A model generated the notes under the pieces. The model was not told the origin of the DNA and did not search any database. It saw only the letters and a list, made by a program, of their open reading frames with translations. A stretch of DNA of 20,223 bases. Source: an uncultured Flavobacteriales bacterium (GTDB lineage Bacteria > Bacteroidota > Bacteroidia > Flavobacteriales > UBA1820). The stretch is from assembly GCA_938023515.1 (NCBI GenBank), contig CALJDR010000092.1, forward strand, positions 1 to 20,223. The letters are read 5' to 3'. The translations under genes were made by a program, and so were the position numbers. Below are positions 1-7,196 of the stretch, piece after piece (the stretch's first letter is position 1; each line of letters opens with the position of its first letter).

Positions 1-20
1 GCAAAAGCGAGTTTTCTTTG

Positions 21-52
21 TAACTTTCTTTTGGCAAGACAAAAGAAAGTTA
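21..52. repeat. 13-bp inverted repeat (hairpin) at contig edge
   Basis: TAACTTTCTTTTG (21-33) and its exact reverse complement (40-52) flank the 6-nt loop GCAAGA. A smaller GC-rich dyad, CCGGG (56-60) with CCCGG (65-69), follows. The hairpin lies 94 bp before the peptidase start. It could be the terminator of a gene off the left edge or a copy of a dispersed intergenic repeat. A contig that begins inside such an element is consistent with an assembly break at a repeat. The inverted repeat is seen directly; its role is inferred. Confidence 0.6.
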
Positions 53-145
53 ATACCGGGTGACCCCGGCGGGACGGGAGGAAACGTATTGTGGAAAAAT
101 TCGACGATATTCCTGATAAAAACAGAAGAAATAACAAACGATAAA

Positions 146-2287
146 ATGAAACACCTCAAACATTTCCTGCTCATCGCCCTGGCGACAGTTGCTACCGGCT
201 TATGGGCCCAGAAAAAGGAATTCACCCTGTCCGACGCCATCCTTTCGGCCCGGCAGTTCTACCCGGTAAGCTACTACAACGTACAATGGTCGCCTTCCGG
301 AACCCGTTGGGCGCGCTATGATACCGAAAAACGCGAGATAGTCCTCGAAACCCCAAAAGGTTCCGTTTCGAGGATCACCGCGGCCGATATCGAGAAAGCC
401 GCCGGAATGCCCATGCCCTCCGTCCCAGTTTCGTATTCCTGGAAAGATGCCGATAACCTGTATTTCCGCTCGGCCGATCGTGTATTTGAGTACAGCATTT
501 CCGGAAAGACCAGTAAAGTGCTCGTATCTTGGGAAGCAGGTCTTCCCAATCTTCAAATAAGCCCCCAAAAGAACGCCATCGCCTACAGCAAGGACGGGAA
601 TGTTTACTACCAGAAAGACGGACGCACCGTACAGGTAACCAAAGACGGCGGTAATGGCATCGTCAACGGCGAAACCGTCCACCGGAACGAATTCGGCATC
701 ACCGGCGGCCTCTTTTTCTCTCCCGACGGAACGAAAATAGCCTATTACCGGAAAGACGAATCGATGGTAACCACCTACCCCATTGTAAATACCACCACCC
801 GCATCGCCACAGTGAAGGACATACCCTACCCGATGGCCGGGGAAAAATCCGAAGAAGTGACCCTTCACATCTACGACACTCAGACGGGAGCTACCGTACA
901 AGTTGGCAAACAAGGCGGCAAAGAAGACTACCTGACCGCTGTCACCTGGGACCCATCGGAAAAATACCTGTACGTAGCCGAGCTCACCCGGGACCAGAAG
1001 CATATGAAATTCAATAAATTCGACGCTTCGACCGGAGCATTTGTCAAGACCCTGTTCCAGGAAGATTCGGACCGTTGGGTAGAACCCGAAGAGCCTGCCC
1101 TGTTCTTTAAAAACCGTCCCGGCGAATTCTTCTGGCGCAGCGAACGCGACGGGAACGTACACTACTACCGCTATTCTACCGACGGACAACTCTTGGGCAA
1201 AGCCACAGACGGCGCCGTACAGGTAGAAGGTGTGATCGGACTGGTAGGTGACAATTTCTATTACGTAGCCACCGCCGATGCCGGATTGGACCGCACTATC
1301 AAATTCACCGACCTGAAAACCGGGAAAGTAGGCTTTGTCCGTTCGGACAAAGGCACCTGGAACGGGCAGGTCGACCCCCTGGGCAAATACATGGTCTGTG
1401 AATTCTCCGACCTGAACACCCCCGGACGTGCCGAACTGGTGACCCTGACCAAAGACGGACGTAACATGGGCAAGACCGAGCGCGAACTTTTTTCGGCCAA
1501 AAATCCCTTCCAGGATTATAAAATAGGAACGGTACGCTTAGGGAAGATCATCCGCGACAACGTGGAATACAACACGCGCCTCGTACTTCCCTCCAACTTC
1601 GACCCCACACGCCGTTATCCGGTACTGGTATACGTATACGGAGGCCCTCATGTCCAGATGGTCCGCAACGTATTCCGTGGAGGGGCCGACCTGTGGATGC
1701 ACGTACTGGCTGAAAAAGGATACGTCGTCTTCACGATGGACAACCGGGGTACGCCTGCCCGGGGCTTCGACTGGGAAAGCGCCGTACACCGCCGCTTGGG
1801 ACAACTCGAAGTAAAAGACCAGATGCTGGGCATCGAATTCCTGAAAAACCAGTCGTTCGTCTATCCGGACCGGATCGCCGTATACGGATGGAGCTACGGC
1901 GGGTTCATGAGCATTTCGATGATGCTCGCCCATCCGGACGTATTCAAGGTATGCGTGGCCGGAGGGCCTGTGATCGACTGGAAATGGTATGAGGTCATGT
2001 ACACCGAACGGTATATGGATACCCCGCAGGACAATCCGGAAGGCTACGCCGCCGCACGCCTGACCGACAAAATCGGCCGCCTGAAAAACCATATGCTGGT
2101 CATACACGGTACGGCAGACCCGACAGTGGTATGGCAGCAATCGCAGGAACTGCTGCGCACTGCCGTAAAAGAAGGCGTGCAGATGGATTATATGATCTAT
2201 CCGGGACACGAACACAATGTCCCCGCGCCGGACCGCCTGCACCTATTCACCAAGATATTCAACTATTTGGACGAATACGACAAGTAG
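146..2287 (+). CDS. S9 family prolyl oligopeptidase / dipeptidyl peptidase IV-like serine peptidase
   Basis: A 713-aa serine exopeptidase expected to release N-terminal dipeptides (typically X-Pro or X-Ala) from peptides in the periplasm or at the cell surface. The ATG at 146 is preferred over an in-frame TTG at 89 because it gives a normal signal peptide: MKHLKH, a hydrophobic core, then a signal peptidase I-type end at WAQ (about residue 22). Residues of about 30-480 form the DPP IV N-terminal beta-propeller. The C-terminal alpha/beta hydrolase domain carries the nucleophile in GWSYGG (Ser583), the acid in HGTADPT (Asp658) and the His of PGHEHNV (probably His690; His688 is adjacent). Length fits the family's 700-750 aa. 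It is monocistronic by position, with a tRNA promoter starting 21 nt after its stop. I see no clear promoter upstream. The family call is firm; exact specificity (DPP IV versus related S9 enzymes) is inferred. Confidence 0.95.
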   Translation: MKHLKHFLLIALATVATGLWAQKKEFTLSDAILSARQFYPVSYYNVQWSPSGTRWARYDTEKREIVLETPKGSVSRITAADIEKAAGMPMPSVPVSYSWKDADNLYFRSADRVFEYSISGKTSKVLVSWEAGLPNLQISPQKNAIAYSKDGNVYYQKDGRTVQVTKDGGNGIVNGETVHRNEFGITGGLFFSPDGTKIAYYRKDESMVTTYPIVNTTTRIATVKDIPYPMAGEKSEEVTLHIYDTQTGATVQVGKQGGKEDYLTAVTWDPSEKYLYVAELTRDQKHMKFNKFDASTGAFVKTLFQEDSDRWVEPEEPALFFKNRPGEFFWRSERDGNVHYYRYSTDGQLLGKATDGAVQVEGVIGLVGDNFYYVATADAGLDRTIKFTDLKTGKVGFVRSDKGTWNGQVDPLGKYMVCEFSDLNTPGRAELVTLTKDGRNMGKTERELFSAKNPFQDYKIGTVRLGKIIRDNVEYNTRLVLPSNFDPTRRYPVLVYVYGGPHVQMVRNVFRGGADLWMHVLAEKGYVVFTMDNRGTPARGFDWESAVHRRLGQLEVKDQMLGIEFLKNQSFVYPDRIAVYGWSYGGFMSISMMLAHPDVFKVCVAGGPVIDWKWYEVMYTERYMDTPQDNPEGYAAARLTDKIGRLKNHMLVIHGTADPTVVWQQSQELLRTAVKEGVQMDYMIYPGHEHNVPAPDRLHLFTKIFNYLDEYDK

Positions 2288-2307
2288 TTGAAAAATATGC
2301 CGGAGGG

Positions 2308-2338
2308 TTTGGATAAAAAGAAATATTTTTTACCTTTG
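2308..2338 (+). promoter_or_regulatory. Bacteroidota-type promoter for tRNA-Thr
   Basis: TTTG (2308-2311), a 19-nt spacer and TACCTTTG (2331-2338) match the TTTG / TAnnTTTG consensus of Bacteroidota primary-sigma promoters at both boxes. Transcription would start near 2345, about 15 nt before the tRNA 5' end. It gives the tRNA its own promoter within 60 nt of the peptidase stop. Confidence 0.85.
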
Positions 2339-2359
2339 CAACCGCCTGAAGGCATCTAC

Positions 2360-2433
2360 GCCGGTATAGCTCAGTTGGCCAGAGCACGTGATTTGTAATC
2401 TCGGGGTCGTGAGTTCGAATCTCTCTACCGGCT
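2360..2433 (+). tRNA. tRNA-Thr (anticodon TGT)
   Basis: A 74-nt cloverleaf can be folded by hand. Acceptor GCCGGTA (2360-2366) pairs with TACCGGC (2426-2432), with discriminator T at 2433. The D stem is GCTC/GAGC. The anticodon loop TTTGTAA (2392-2398) has TGT in the anticodon position, reading ACA (Thr). The T loop is TTCGAAT. CCA is not encoded. The anticodon stem (CGTGA/TCTCG) and the T stem (GTGAG/CTCTC) each contain one apparent U-U opposition. Its own promoter lies upstream and a hairpin terminator follows 8 nt downstream. Confidence 0.93.
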
Positions 2434-2440
2434 CACTTCA

Positions 2441-2476
2441 AAACGCCGCAAGTTAAATACTTGCGGCGTTTTCATT
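2441..2476 (+). terminator. Rho-independent terminator after tRNA-Thr
   Basis: A perfect 13-bp inverted repeat, AAACGCCGCAAGT (2441-2453) and its complement (2459-2471), with 5-nt loop TAAAT. The downstream arm ends in a T-rich tract. It begins 8 nt after the tRNA and closes that transcript before the MFS gene. Confidence 0.9.
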
Positions 2477-2615
2477 TTAAGACAAAAAAAGATATCGCCT
2501 CCTAACGCTTTATTGCTGCGGATTTTCCTAAATTGCATAGAACAACCCAAATACCATATTTATAGCGATATAGTTCTTATTTTAAACGACAACCTAAAAA
2601 CAAACCCGATATAAC

Positions 2616-3812
2616 ATGAAAATAGAAACAGGCCGAGGGACAATATCCCTGGCTACGTTAATAGCTATATGGTCCATATCTTTGGTGGTTAACCTGCCGG
2701 GCCTGGCCATTACACCTATTTTGAATAATATCGAAGCGGTGTTTCCCCATTCGTCGGAACTGGAGGTCCAATTACTGACGATTTTGCCGAACCTTTGTAT
2801 CATTCCGTTCGTGCTGCTATCGGGCAAGCTGTCCGTTTCTAAAAACAAGATCGGGATACTATCCGTGGCACTGGCGATCTATCTGGCGAGCGGAATCGCC
2901 TATTTCTTCGCCGGTTCCATGACAGCCCTGATCGTGATAAGCTGCCTGTTGGGTGTCGGATGCGGACTCGTGATACCGATCGCCGCCGGGCTTATTGCCG
3001 ATTATTTCACCGGAAAATACCGCACGAAACAACTGGGGATAAAATCGGGCATTGCCAACCTGGCCTTGGTCGTAGCTACGTTTACCGTAGGCTGGCTGTC
3101 CAGAGAAAACTGGCATCTTCCTTTCGTCGTTTATCTGGTTCCCTTGATCCCTTTATTGTTGACGCCTTTGCTACGAAGCCCGCAAAAACCAATGCCATCT
3201 GCCGTTCCGCCTCTGCCTAAAGGGAGCATTCAATGGAGACCATTGGGGCGCGCCATGCTCCTTTATGGCGTAACGACGTATGCGATAGGCATTATCTCTT
3301 ATTACCTGCCTTTTATCGCCGGCCAGTATCATATCAACGATTCGCAGGTAGGTGTTATTACAGCCCTGTTTTTCATTGCCGTGATGGCCGCGGGATTTAT
3401 CCTGCCCTCGGTGATCAAGTGCTTCAAAAGCATCACGATCCAAGCTGCGATATGCGCCATGTTTCTCGGCCTGTTGATAGGCTGCAAAGTCCATAACGAG
3501 TGGATTTTCGGGGCGTCTTCGCTCCTGTTGGGATTTGGATACGGCATAATACAGCCGGTCGCCTATGAAAAGGCTGTAGAAAGTTCTACCGGCCGTCAAT
3601 CCACGCTGGCTTTAGCCTTAGTACTCACCATGAACTATGCGGCGCTTACCGTAGCGCCGTTTATCGTGGATTTCTTCAAATGGGTTTTTCATACGCAGGA
3701 TCCCCTTTTCCCTTACTTATTCAACAGCGCGGTGATCGGAATATTCCTGCTGTTTTCCCTTATTTTGAGGCAGAATTTTACTTTTAATGTGAAATCGATC
3801 GCTTATAAATAA
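2616..3812 (+). CDS. MFS transporter, 12 predicted membrane helices
   Basis: A 398-aa inner-membrane protein with the alternating hydrophobic segments and short charged loops of the major facilitator superfamily. About six helices lie in residues 8-185, then a Pro/Gln-rich central loop (about 188-208, starting RSPQKP), then six more helices to about residue 390. The loop FTGKYRTKQLGIKSG (about residues 131-145) matches the helix 4-5 region of MFS carriers. A promiscuous drug, sugar, anion or metabolite carrier are all possible, and I cannot assign a substrate. The ATG at 2616 follows an AT-rich leader without a clear Shine-Dalgarno sequence or TAnnTTTG box. The gene stands alone and ends at a strong hairpin facing the leftward block. 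The superfamily call is solid. Confidence 0.88.
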   Translation: MKIETGRGTISLATLIAIWSISLVVNLPGLAITPILNNIEAVFPHSSELEVQLLTILPNLCIIPFVLLSGKLSVSKNKIGILSVALAIYLASGIAYFFAGSMTALIVISCLLGVGCGLVIPIAAGLIADYFTGKYRTKQLGIKSGIANLALVVATFTVGWLSRENWHLPFVVYLVPLIPLLLTPLLRSPQKPMPSAVPPLPKGSIQWRPLGRAMLLYGVTTYAIGIISYYLPFIAGQYHINDSQVGVITALFFIAVMAAGFILPSVIKCFKSITIQAAICAMFLGLLIGCKVHNEWIFGASSLLLGFGYGIIQPVAYEKAVESSTGRQSTLALALVLTMNYAALTVAPFIVDFFKWVFHTQDPLFPYLFNSAVIGIFLLFSLILRQNFTFNVKSIAYK

Positions 3813-3842
3813 TCCGTCCCGTATTCTTTTCTTACGGAACGG

Positions 3843-3872
3843 AAAACGCCGGCCAAATGGCCGGCGTTTTTT
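3843..3872. terminator. Bidirectional terminator between MFS gene and membrane-protein gene
   Basis: AAAACGCCGGCC (3843-3854) and GGCCGGCGTTTT (3859-3870) form a perfect 12-bp stem with loop AAAT. T6 follows on the + strand, and A residues on the left arm give a T-run on the - strand. It sits 30 nt after the MFS stop and 24 nt after the end of the convergent gene at 3896, so it can serve both. Confidence 0.9.
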
Positions 3873-3895
3873 ATACTCATCCGAAAACAACTTTA

Positions 3896-4498
3896 TCAGT
3901 CGTGCTGGTGCGGTATCCCGGCGGAAAGTTTGCCGTATATCACACCCTGGCAACCCAGCATAGCCACCATGAAGCATATAAGAACGATCACGTTCAGCAC
4001 ACCGCCGATATACGGGATCAGCCCGAAGATATAGGTGAGCACCGCCATAACCACAATCAGCACGAAATACACGAAGAATATCGTCCATTTGTGCCCATAC
4101 GTGATCTTGTTGCTCTCCGAGATAGCCTGCGTAGGATTAAAACCTTTGTCCAGCAGCAGAAGCACTGCCATCGACCAAGCGATGGAGACCACGATACCCG
4201 GTATCACCAGGAACGCCATCGCAATAAGGATAGCCACATACATAAAAGCCGCCAAGAGGAAATACTCTCCCATATACTTGTAATACTTCTTGTCGAAGAT
4301 CATCAGCGGGGAGATCACCTTACCCTTGCTCAGTTCGATAGGCAGGGTCGAAATGGCGATTGTCGTACCCACGTTCAGGTAGGGAATCCAGATCGTCACC
4401 AGCCACAATACAACGGCTGCGATCATCGAGGGGAGGTTTTTAAGCCCCACACCTATTCCCTGGGTAAGCACTTCTGAAAAATCGAGTTTTTTTTCCAT
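3896..4498 (-). CDS. Polytopic membrane protein of unknown function (DUF975/GPDPase_memb-like)
   Basis: A 200-aa integral membrane protein. A cytosolic-looking N-terminus (about 20 residues, with LTQGIGVGLKN) is followed by hydrophobic segments near residues 25-50, 78-98, 99-117, 138-160 and 162-186, then a polar HQHD tail. The stretch IPGIVVSIAWSM...LLLDKGFNPTQAISESNKITYGHKWTIF (about 99-141) resembles the IPGI...A(I/L)xxSxxxTKGHKW pattern of DUF975 and related membrane domains of unknown function. There is no catalytic motif. The 140-nt gap to the YjbR gene upstream suggests separate transcription or a loose cluster. Family assignment is by pattern only. Confidence 0.75.
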   Translation of the reverse strand: MEKKLDFSEVLTQGIGVGLKNLPSMIAAVVLWLVTIWIPYLNVGTTIAISTLPIELSKGKVISPLMIFDKKYYKYMGEYFLLAAFMYVAILIAMAFLVIPGIVVSIAWSMAVLLLLDKGFNPTQAISESNKITYGHKWTIFFVYFVLIVVMAVLTYIFGLIPYIGGVLNVIVLICFMVAMLGCQGVIYGKLSAGIPHQHD

Positions 4499-4638
4499 AA
4501 TTTTATCGGTACAGTTAATTGATTGGTTATTGTTCGCTTTAATTTATTCGCGGCAATTTAATTAATATTTACAAATAAATATTAAATATTGCGGTGAAAA
4601 AAACAAGTAGCACCCCAAAAAAACCTGTGCGCCTACCG

Positions 4639-5004
4639 CTACTCCGGCTTACCATACGTATCCCTTATTTTTCGGGGTAGCCCGGCGATCACCAACCGGT
4701 ACGAATGATGTATCCAATACTCTATTTCTTTCGCTCTCATATCTCCGGAAAGCGCCACCGATATCCATTTATTCGCAAACCCCTTATCCACCGACAAATA
4801 CGCCGCACGAAGTTCGTCAGCGTGTTCGGAACCGCATTTTATCTCGATACGCAGGGATTCAGCTGCCAGATCGCAAAACAGGTATATTTTCCCTTCCACC
4901 TTGAATACCAGGATATCTTTTGCCGCCGGGAACTTTCCGAACGGAAAAGACTCCGTAGTGCCCGGAAAGGAAAGGCAGCAGTCTCGCACCTGCTCTACAT
5001 CCAT
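4639..5004 (-). CDS. MmcQ/YjbR family protein
   Basis: A 121-aa soluble protein with the features of the MmcQ/YjbR family (double-wing fold related to CyaY): an N-terminal helix, the PFG-containing loop FPFGKFPAAKDILVFKVEGKIY (about residues 20-41), and the C-terminal HHSYRLVIAGLPRKIRD (about 99-115). Length is typical (110-125 aa). Members are often annotated as DNA-binding, but their role is not established, so I give no gene symbol. The gene lies 92 nt downstream of the TM2 gene on the same strand, with a 9-bp hairpin between them, so co-transcription is uncertain. Confidence 0.85.
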   Translation of the reverse strand: MDVEQVRDCCLSFPGTTESFPFGKFPAAKDILVFKVEGKIYLFCDLAAESLRIEIKCGSEHADELRAAYLSVDKGFANKWISVALSGDMRAKEIEYWIHHSYRLVIAGLPRKIRDTYGKPE

Positions 5005-5044
5005 GTTTTTTAACTTAATATCGTGCTTTAAAACGACATGTAAA

Positions 5045-5067
5045 TAAGATCAATATTTTTGATCTTA
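5045..5067. repeat. 9-bp inverted repeat between TM2 and YjbR genes
   Basis: TAAGATCAA (5045-5053) and TTGATCTTA (5059-5067) pair perfectly around the loop TATTT. It lies 41 nt upstream of the YjbR start and 30 nt past the TM2 stop. It has no T-run, so it could be a weak terminator for the TM2 gene or an operator for the YjbR gene. Confidence 0.5.
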
Positions 5068-5096
5068 GAATTATTTAAGGTGATCGTGTAAATAGC

Positions 5097-5459
5097 TTAA
5101 AATCCGGGATACCCCAGAGACTCCAACAGCAGGGAAAGATTCCGCCGCCGGGCCGAGCCCATGATCAGGAACCAGTCCGCAATCGTCCACAGGCCCAATC
5201 CCCCGAGGGTAAAGAATTTGAGGAGGCCCAGGCCTAACTGACCCAAATAAAGGCGGTCCACCCCGTTGATGAATATCGTGAGCAGGGGAATGAGCGAAAG
5301 AAGCAGAGCTGTAGTCGGATCTTTGTAATTCAGCGAACTGACCATCATCGCCCGGTCTGCCGGCAAACCGGCCAAGATATCGTGCAACATCGGTACCGCG
5401 GCCTGTTCGAAGTACTTGCCGTTCACGGCAAAAAACATTCTTATCTGCTCTTCAGTCAT
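5097..5459 (-). CDS. TM2 domain-containing protein
   Basis: A 120-aa membrane protein. Residues 1-45 form a polar N-terminal part with several predicted helices. A TM2 domain follows (about 48-105): a first hydrophobic segment (ALLLSLIPLLTIFING), the diagnostic G-x-D-R-x-Y-L-G turn (GVDRLYLG, 66-73), and a second segment with GGLGLWTIADWFLI. A basic RRR and a short amphipathic tail follow. TM2 proteins occur across Bacteroidota and have no agreed function. The start is the ATG at 5459, with a candidate promoter 23-53 nt upstream. It is divergent from folP across 98 nt. Confidence 0.88.
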   Translation of the reverse strand: MTEEQIRMFFAVNGKYFEQAAVPMLHDILAGLPADRAMMVSSLNYKDPTTALLLSLIPLLTIFINGVDRLYLGQLGLGLLKFFTLGGLGLWTIADWFLIMGSARRRNLSLLLESLGYPGF

Positions 5460-5481
5460 AGTTTTACCTAATTTCTTCCCC

Positions 5482-5512
5482 CAAATATAGCTATTTTAAC
5501 GCCTTTTGTAAA
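5482..5512 (-). promoter_or_regulatory. Candidate Bacteroidota-type promoter for TM2 gene
   Basis: On the - strand, TTTA (5512-5509), a 19-nt spacer and TATATTTG (5489-5482) match TTTG/TAnnTTTG with one mismatch in the -33 box. The start point would be near 5475, leaving a leader of about 16 nt. It overlaps the folP promoter region in back-to-back arrangement. Confidence 0.6.
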
Positions 5513-5532
5513 GTATTATATGCGTATTTTTG
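5505..5532 (+). promoter_or_regulatory. Candidate promoter for folP
   Basis: TATTTTTG (5525-5532) matches the -7 box exactly. TTTG at 5505-5508 is a possible -33 box, but its 16-nt spacer is shorter than the usual 19-21. The start point would be near 5540, 18 nt before the folP ATG. Confidence 0.5.
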
Positions 5533-5557
5533 TGTCTCACAAAATGACAGGACTATT

Positions 5558-6364
5558 ATGACGTACGACAAACCCCAGGTCATGGGTATCATAAACATGA
5601 CCGACGACTCGTTTTACGCTTCTTCCCGGACAGATACGGCGGCTTTGGCCGTCGAAAAAGCAGAGGCCATGCTGGCCGAAGGCGCCGACATCCTCGACAT
5701 CGGAGGGTGCTCCACCCGCCCGGGGTGCAAAGTGGCGGACGAGGATACCGAGATCGCACGTGTAATACCCGCCATCCGGGCCATATCAGTCCGTTTTCCC
5801 CAGGCAACAATATCGGTGGATACTTTCCGAAGCCGGGTGGCAGAAATGGCTGCCGATGCGGGGGCGCACATCATAAACGACATATCCGGAGGGGACTTTG
5901 ATAATGAAATGTTCCCTACGGTAGCCCGGTTGGGAATCCCATACATCCTGATGCACACCAAAGGAATGCCCGACGAAATGGGCGCCAACGCCGTTTACGG
6001 CGATGTAACGAAAGAAGTGATAGCCCACCTTTCGCAGCGGCTGGAACGCCTGAGAGAGATGGGTGTAAAGGATGTGATCATCGACCCGGGGTTCGGCTTT
6101 GCCAAGAATACCGACCAGAATTTCCAACTGCTCCGGGATTTGAAAGAATTCAAAAAACTGGGCTGCCCGGTACTGGCGGGCATATCCCGCAAAGGGATGG
6201 TCTGGAAAACCCTGGGGATCACGCCCGACGAGGCCCTGAACGGCACTACGATACTCAACACTCTGGCGCTGGTCAGCGGGGCCGATATCCTGCGGGTACA
6301 CGATGTTAGGGCGGCAGTCGAGGCCGTACGTCTGGTGCGCTTAGCCGGGTACACCGGGAATTAA
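5558..6364 (+). CDS. folP: Dihydropteroate synthase
   Basis: A 268-aa cytoplasmic TIM-barrel enzyme that joins 6-hydroxymethyl-7,8-dihydropterin pyrophosphate to p-aminobenzoate, giving dihydropteroate in folate synthesis. It is the sulfonamide target. Motifs in order: VMGIINMTDDSF (loop 1), DIGGCSTRPG (loop 2 with STRPG), ISVDTFRS, HIINDISGG, ILMHTKGMP, DVIIDPGFGFAKN, GISRKG (the lysine of the S-R-K-G motif) and a C-terminal ILRVHDV. Length fits the family. Loop 1 reads MTDDSF where the common form is (V/L)TPDSF, so the usual Pro is Asp. The start is the ATG at 5558. ubiE begins 82 nt downstream with its own promoter, so the two are probably separately transcribed. Confidence 0.97.
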   Translation: MTYDKPQVMGIINMTDDSFYASSRTDTAALAVEKAEAMLAEGADILDIGGCSTRPGCKVADEDTEIARVIPAIRAISVRFPQATISVDTFRSRVAEMAADAGAHIINDISGGDFDNEMFPTVARLGIPYILMHTKGMPDEMGANAVYGDVTKEVIAHLSQRLERLREMGVKDVIIDPGFGFAKNTDQNFQLLRDLKEFKKLGCPVLAGISRKGMVWKTLGITPDEALNGTTILNTLALVSGADILRVHDVRAAVEAVRLVRLAGYTGN

Positions 6365-6391
6365 CCGATACGCTCGTCGCAGAAGTCAATA

Positions 6392-6423
6392 CTTGCCCGT
6401 CTGAACGGGAATAGCTAAATTTG
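6392..6423 (+). promoter_or_regulatory. Bacteroidota-type promoter for ubiE and the FAD oxidoreductase gene
   Basis: CTTG (6392-6395, one mismatch to TTTG), a 20-nt spacer and TAAATTTG (6416-6423, exact -7). The start point would be near 6430, about 17 nt before the ubiE ATG. Confidence 0.75.
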
Positions 6424-6446
6424 CGTTAGAAAACACACACACTTTC

Positions 6447-7196
6447 ATGGCAGCAAGCATCAAGCCAGACCAACACTCTTCCAAGAGCAAGACCCAACAG
6501 GTACGCGAAATGTTCGACAAAATATCCGGACATTACGATTTCCTGAACCATTTCCTGTCTTTCGGGATAGACGTCCTCTGGCGGAAAAAAATGGTGCATA
6601 TCGCCAAAAAAACCGGCGCTAAACGCATCCTGGATATCGCTACCGGCACCGGAGACCAAGCTATCATGATGACCCGGCGCCTGCATCCCGATAGGATCGA
6701 TGCGGTCGACCTGTCCGAAAAGATGATGGATATCGGCCGGGAAAAAGCCCGAAAAAAGGGTTTCGGAGATAAAATATTCTTTCAAAAGGCCGATTGCCAA
6801 AGCCTTCCGTTCGATCATAACACCTTCGACCTGGTAACTATTTCCTTCGGGGTGCGGAACTTCGAGAACCTTGCCCAGAGCCTTTCCGAGATACACCGGG
6901 TACTCAAACCGGGCGGTATGCTGTTGATCCTCGAATTCTCCCGCCCTACGCAATTTCCGGTAAAACAAGGATATTCGTTCTATACAAAATATGTCCTACC
7001 GCTCGTCGGCAAGATCGTATCCCGTGATCCCAGGGCTTATACTTACCTGCCGGAATCCATCCAGGCATTCCCGGCCGGAAAAAACTTCATCAACCTGCTC
7101 CGTTCGGACGGTTTCCTGGCTACGCGCTTTACCCCGCTCACCGGGGGAATAGCTACGATCTACTCTGCCCTCAAACCCCGGCAGGAGCTCCAATGA
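6447..7196 (+). CDS. ubiE: Demethylmenaquinone methyltransferase (UbiE/MenG family)
   Basis: A 249-aa SAM-dependent methyltransferase that adds the ring methyl group in the last step of menaquinone synthesis. An N-terminal VREMFDKISGHYDFLNHFLSFG (19-40) matches the first UbiE signature. SAM motif I is LDIATGTGD (62-70), with the acidic residue of motif II in DAVDLS. FGVRNFEN and the C-terminal PRAYTYLPESIQAFP match the second UbiE signature. Since the order is anaerobic and menaquinone-based, menG is the functional name even though ubiE is commonly used. The stop overlaps the next start by ATGA at 7193-7196, implying translational coupling to the flavoprotein. menD is about 9 kb away in the same window. 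Confidence 0.95.
   Translation: MAASIKPDQHSSKSKTQQVREMFDKISGHYDFLNHFLSFGIDVLWRKKMVHIAKKTGAKRILDIATGTGDQAIMMTRRLHPDRIDAVDLSEKMMDIGREKARKKGFGDKIFFQKADCQSLPFDHNTFDLVTISFGVRNFENLAQSLSEIHRVLKPGGMLLILEFSRPTQFPVKQGYSFYTKYVLPLVGKIVSRDPRAYTYLPESIQAFPAGKNFINLLRSDGFLATRFTPLTGGIATIYSALKPRQELQ

Noticed and set aside
89..145. N-terminal extension of the S9 peptidase from a TTG
   Set aside because: It places about 19 polar residues ahead of an otherwise textbook signal peptide that begins at 146.
200..1189. 329-codon open frame on the - strand
   Set aside because: It is fully antisense to the S9 peptidase propeller domain, is Gly/Phe/Val-rich and has no family resemblance.
3857..4477. 206-codon open frame on the + strand
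   Set aside because: It mirrors the membrane-protein gene at 3896-4498 and is extremely rich in His, Arg, Gln and Asp. It also starts inside the terminator.
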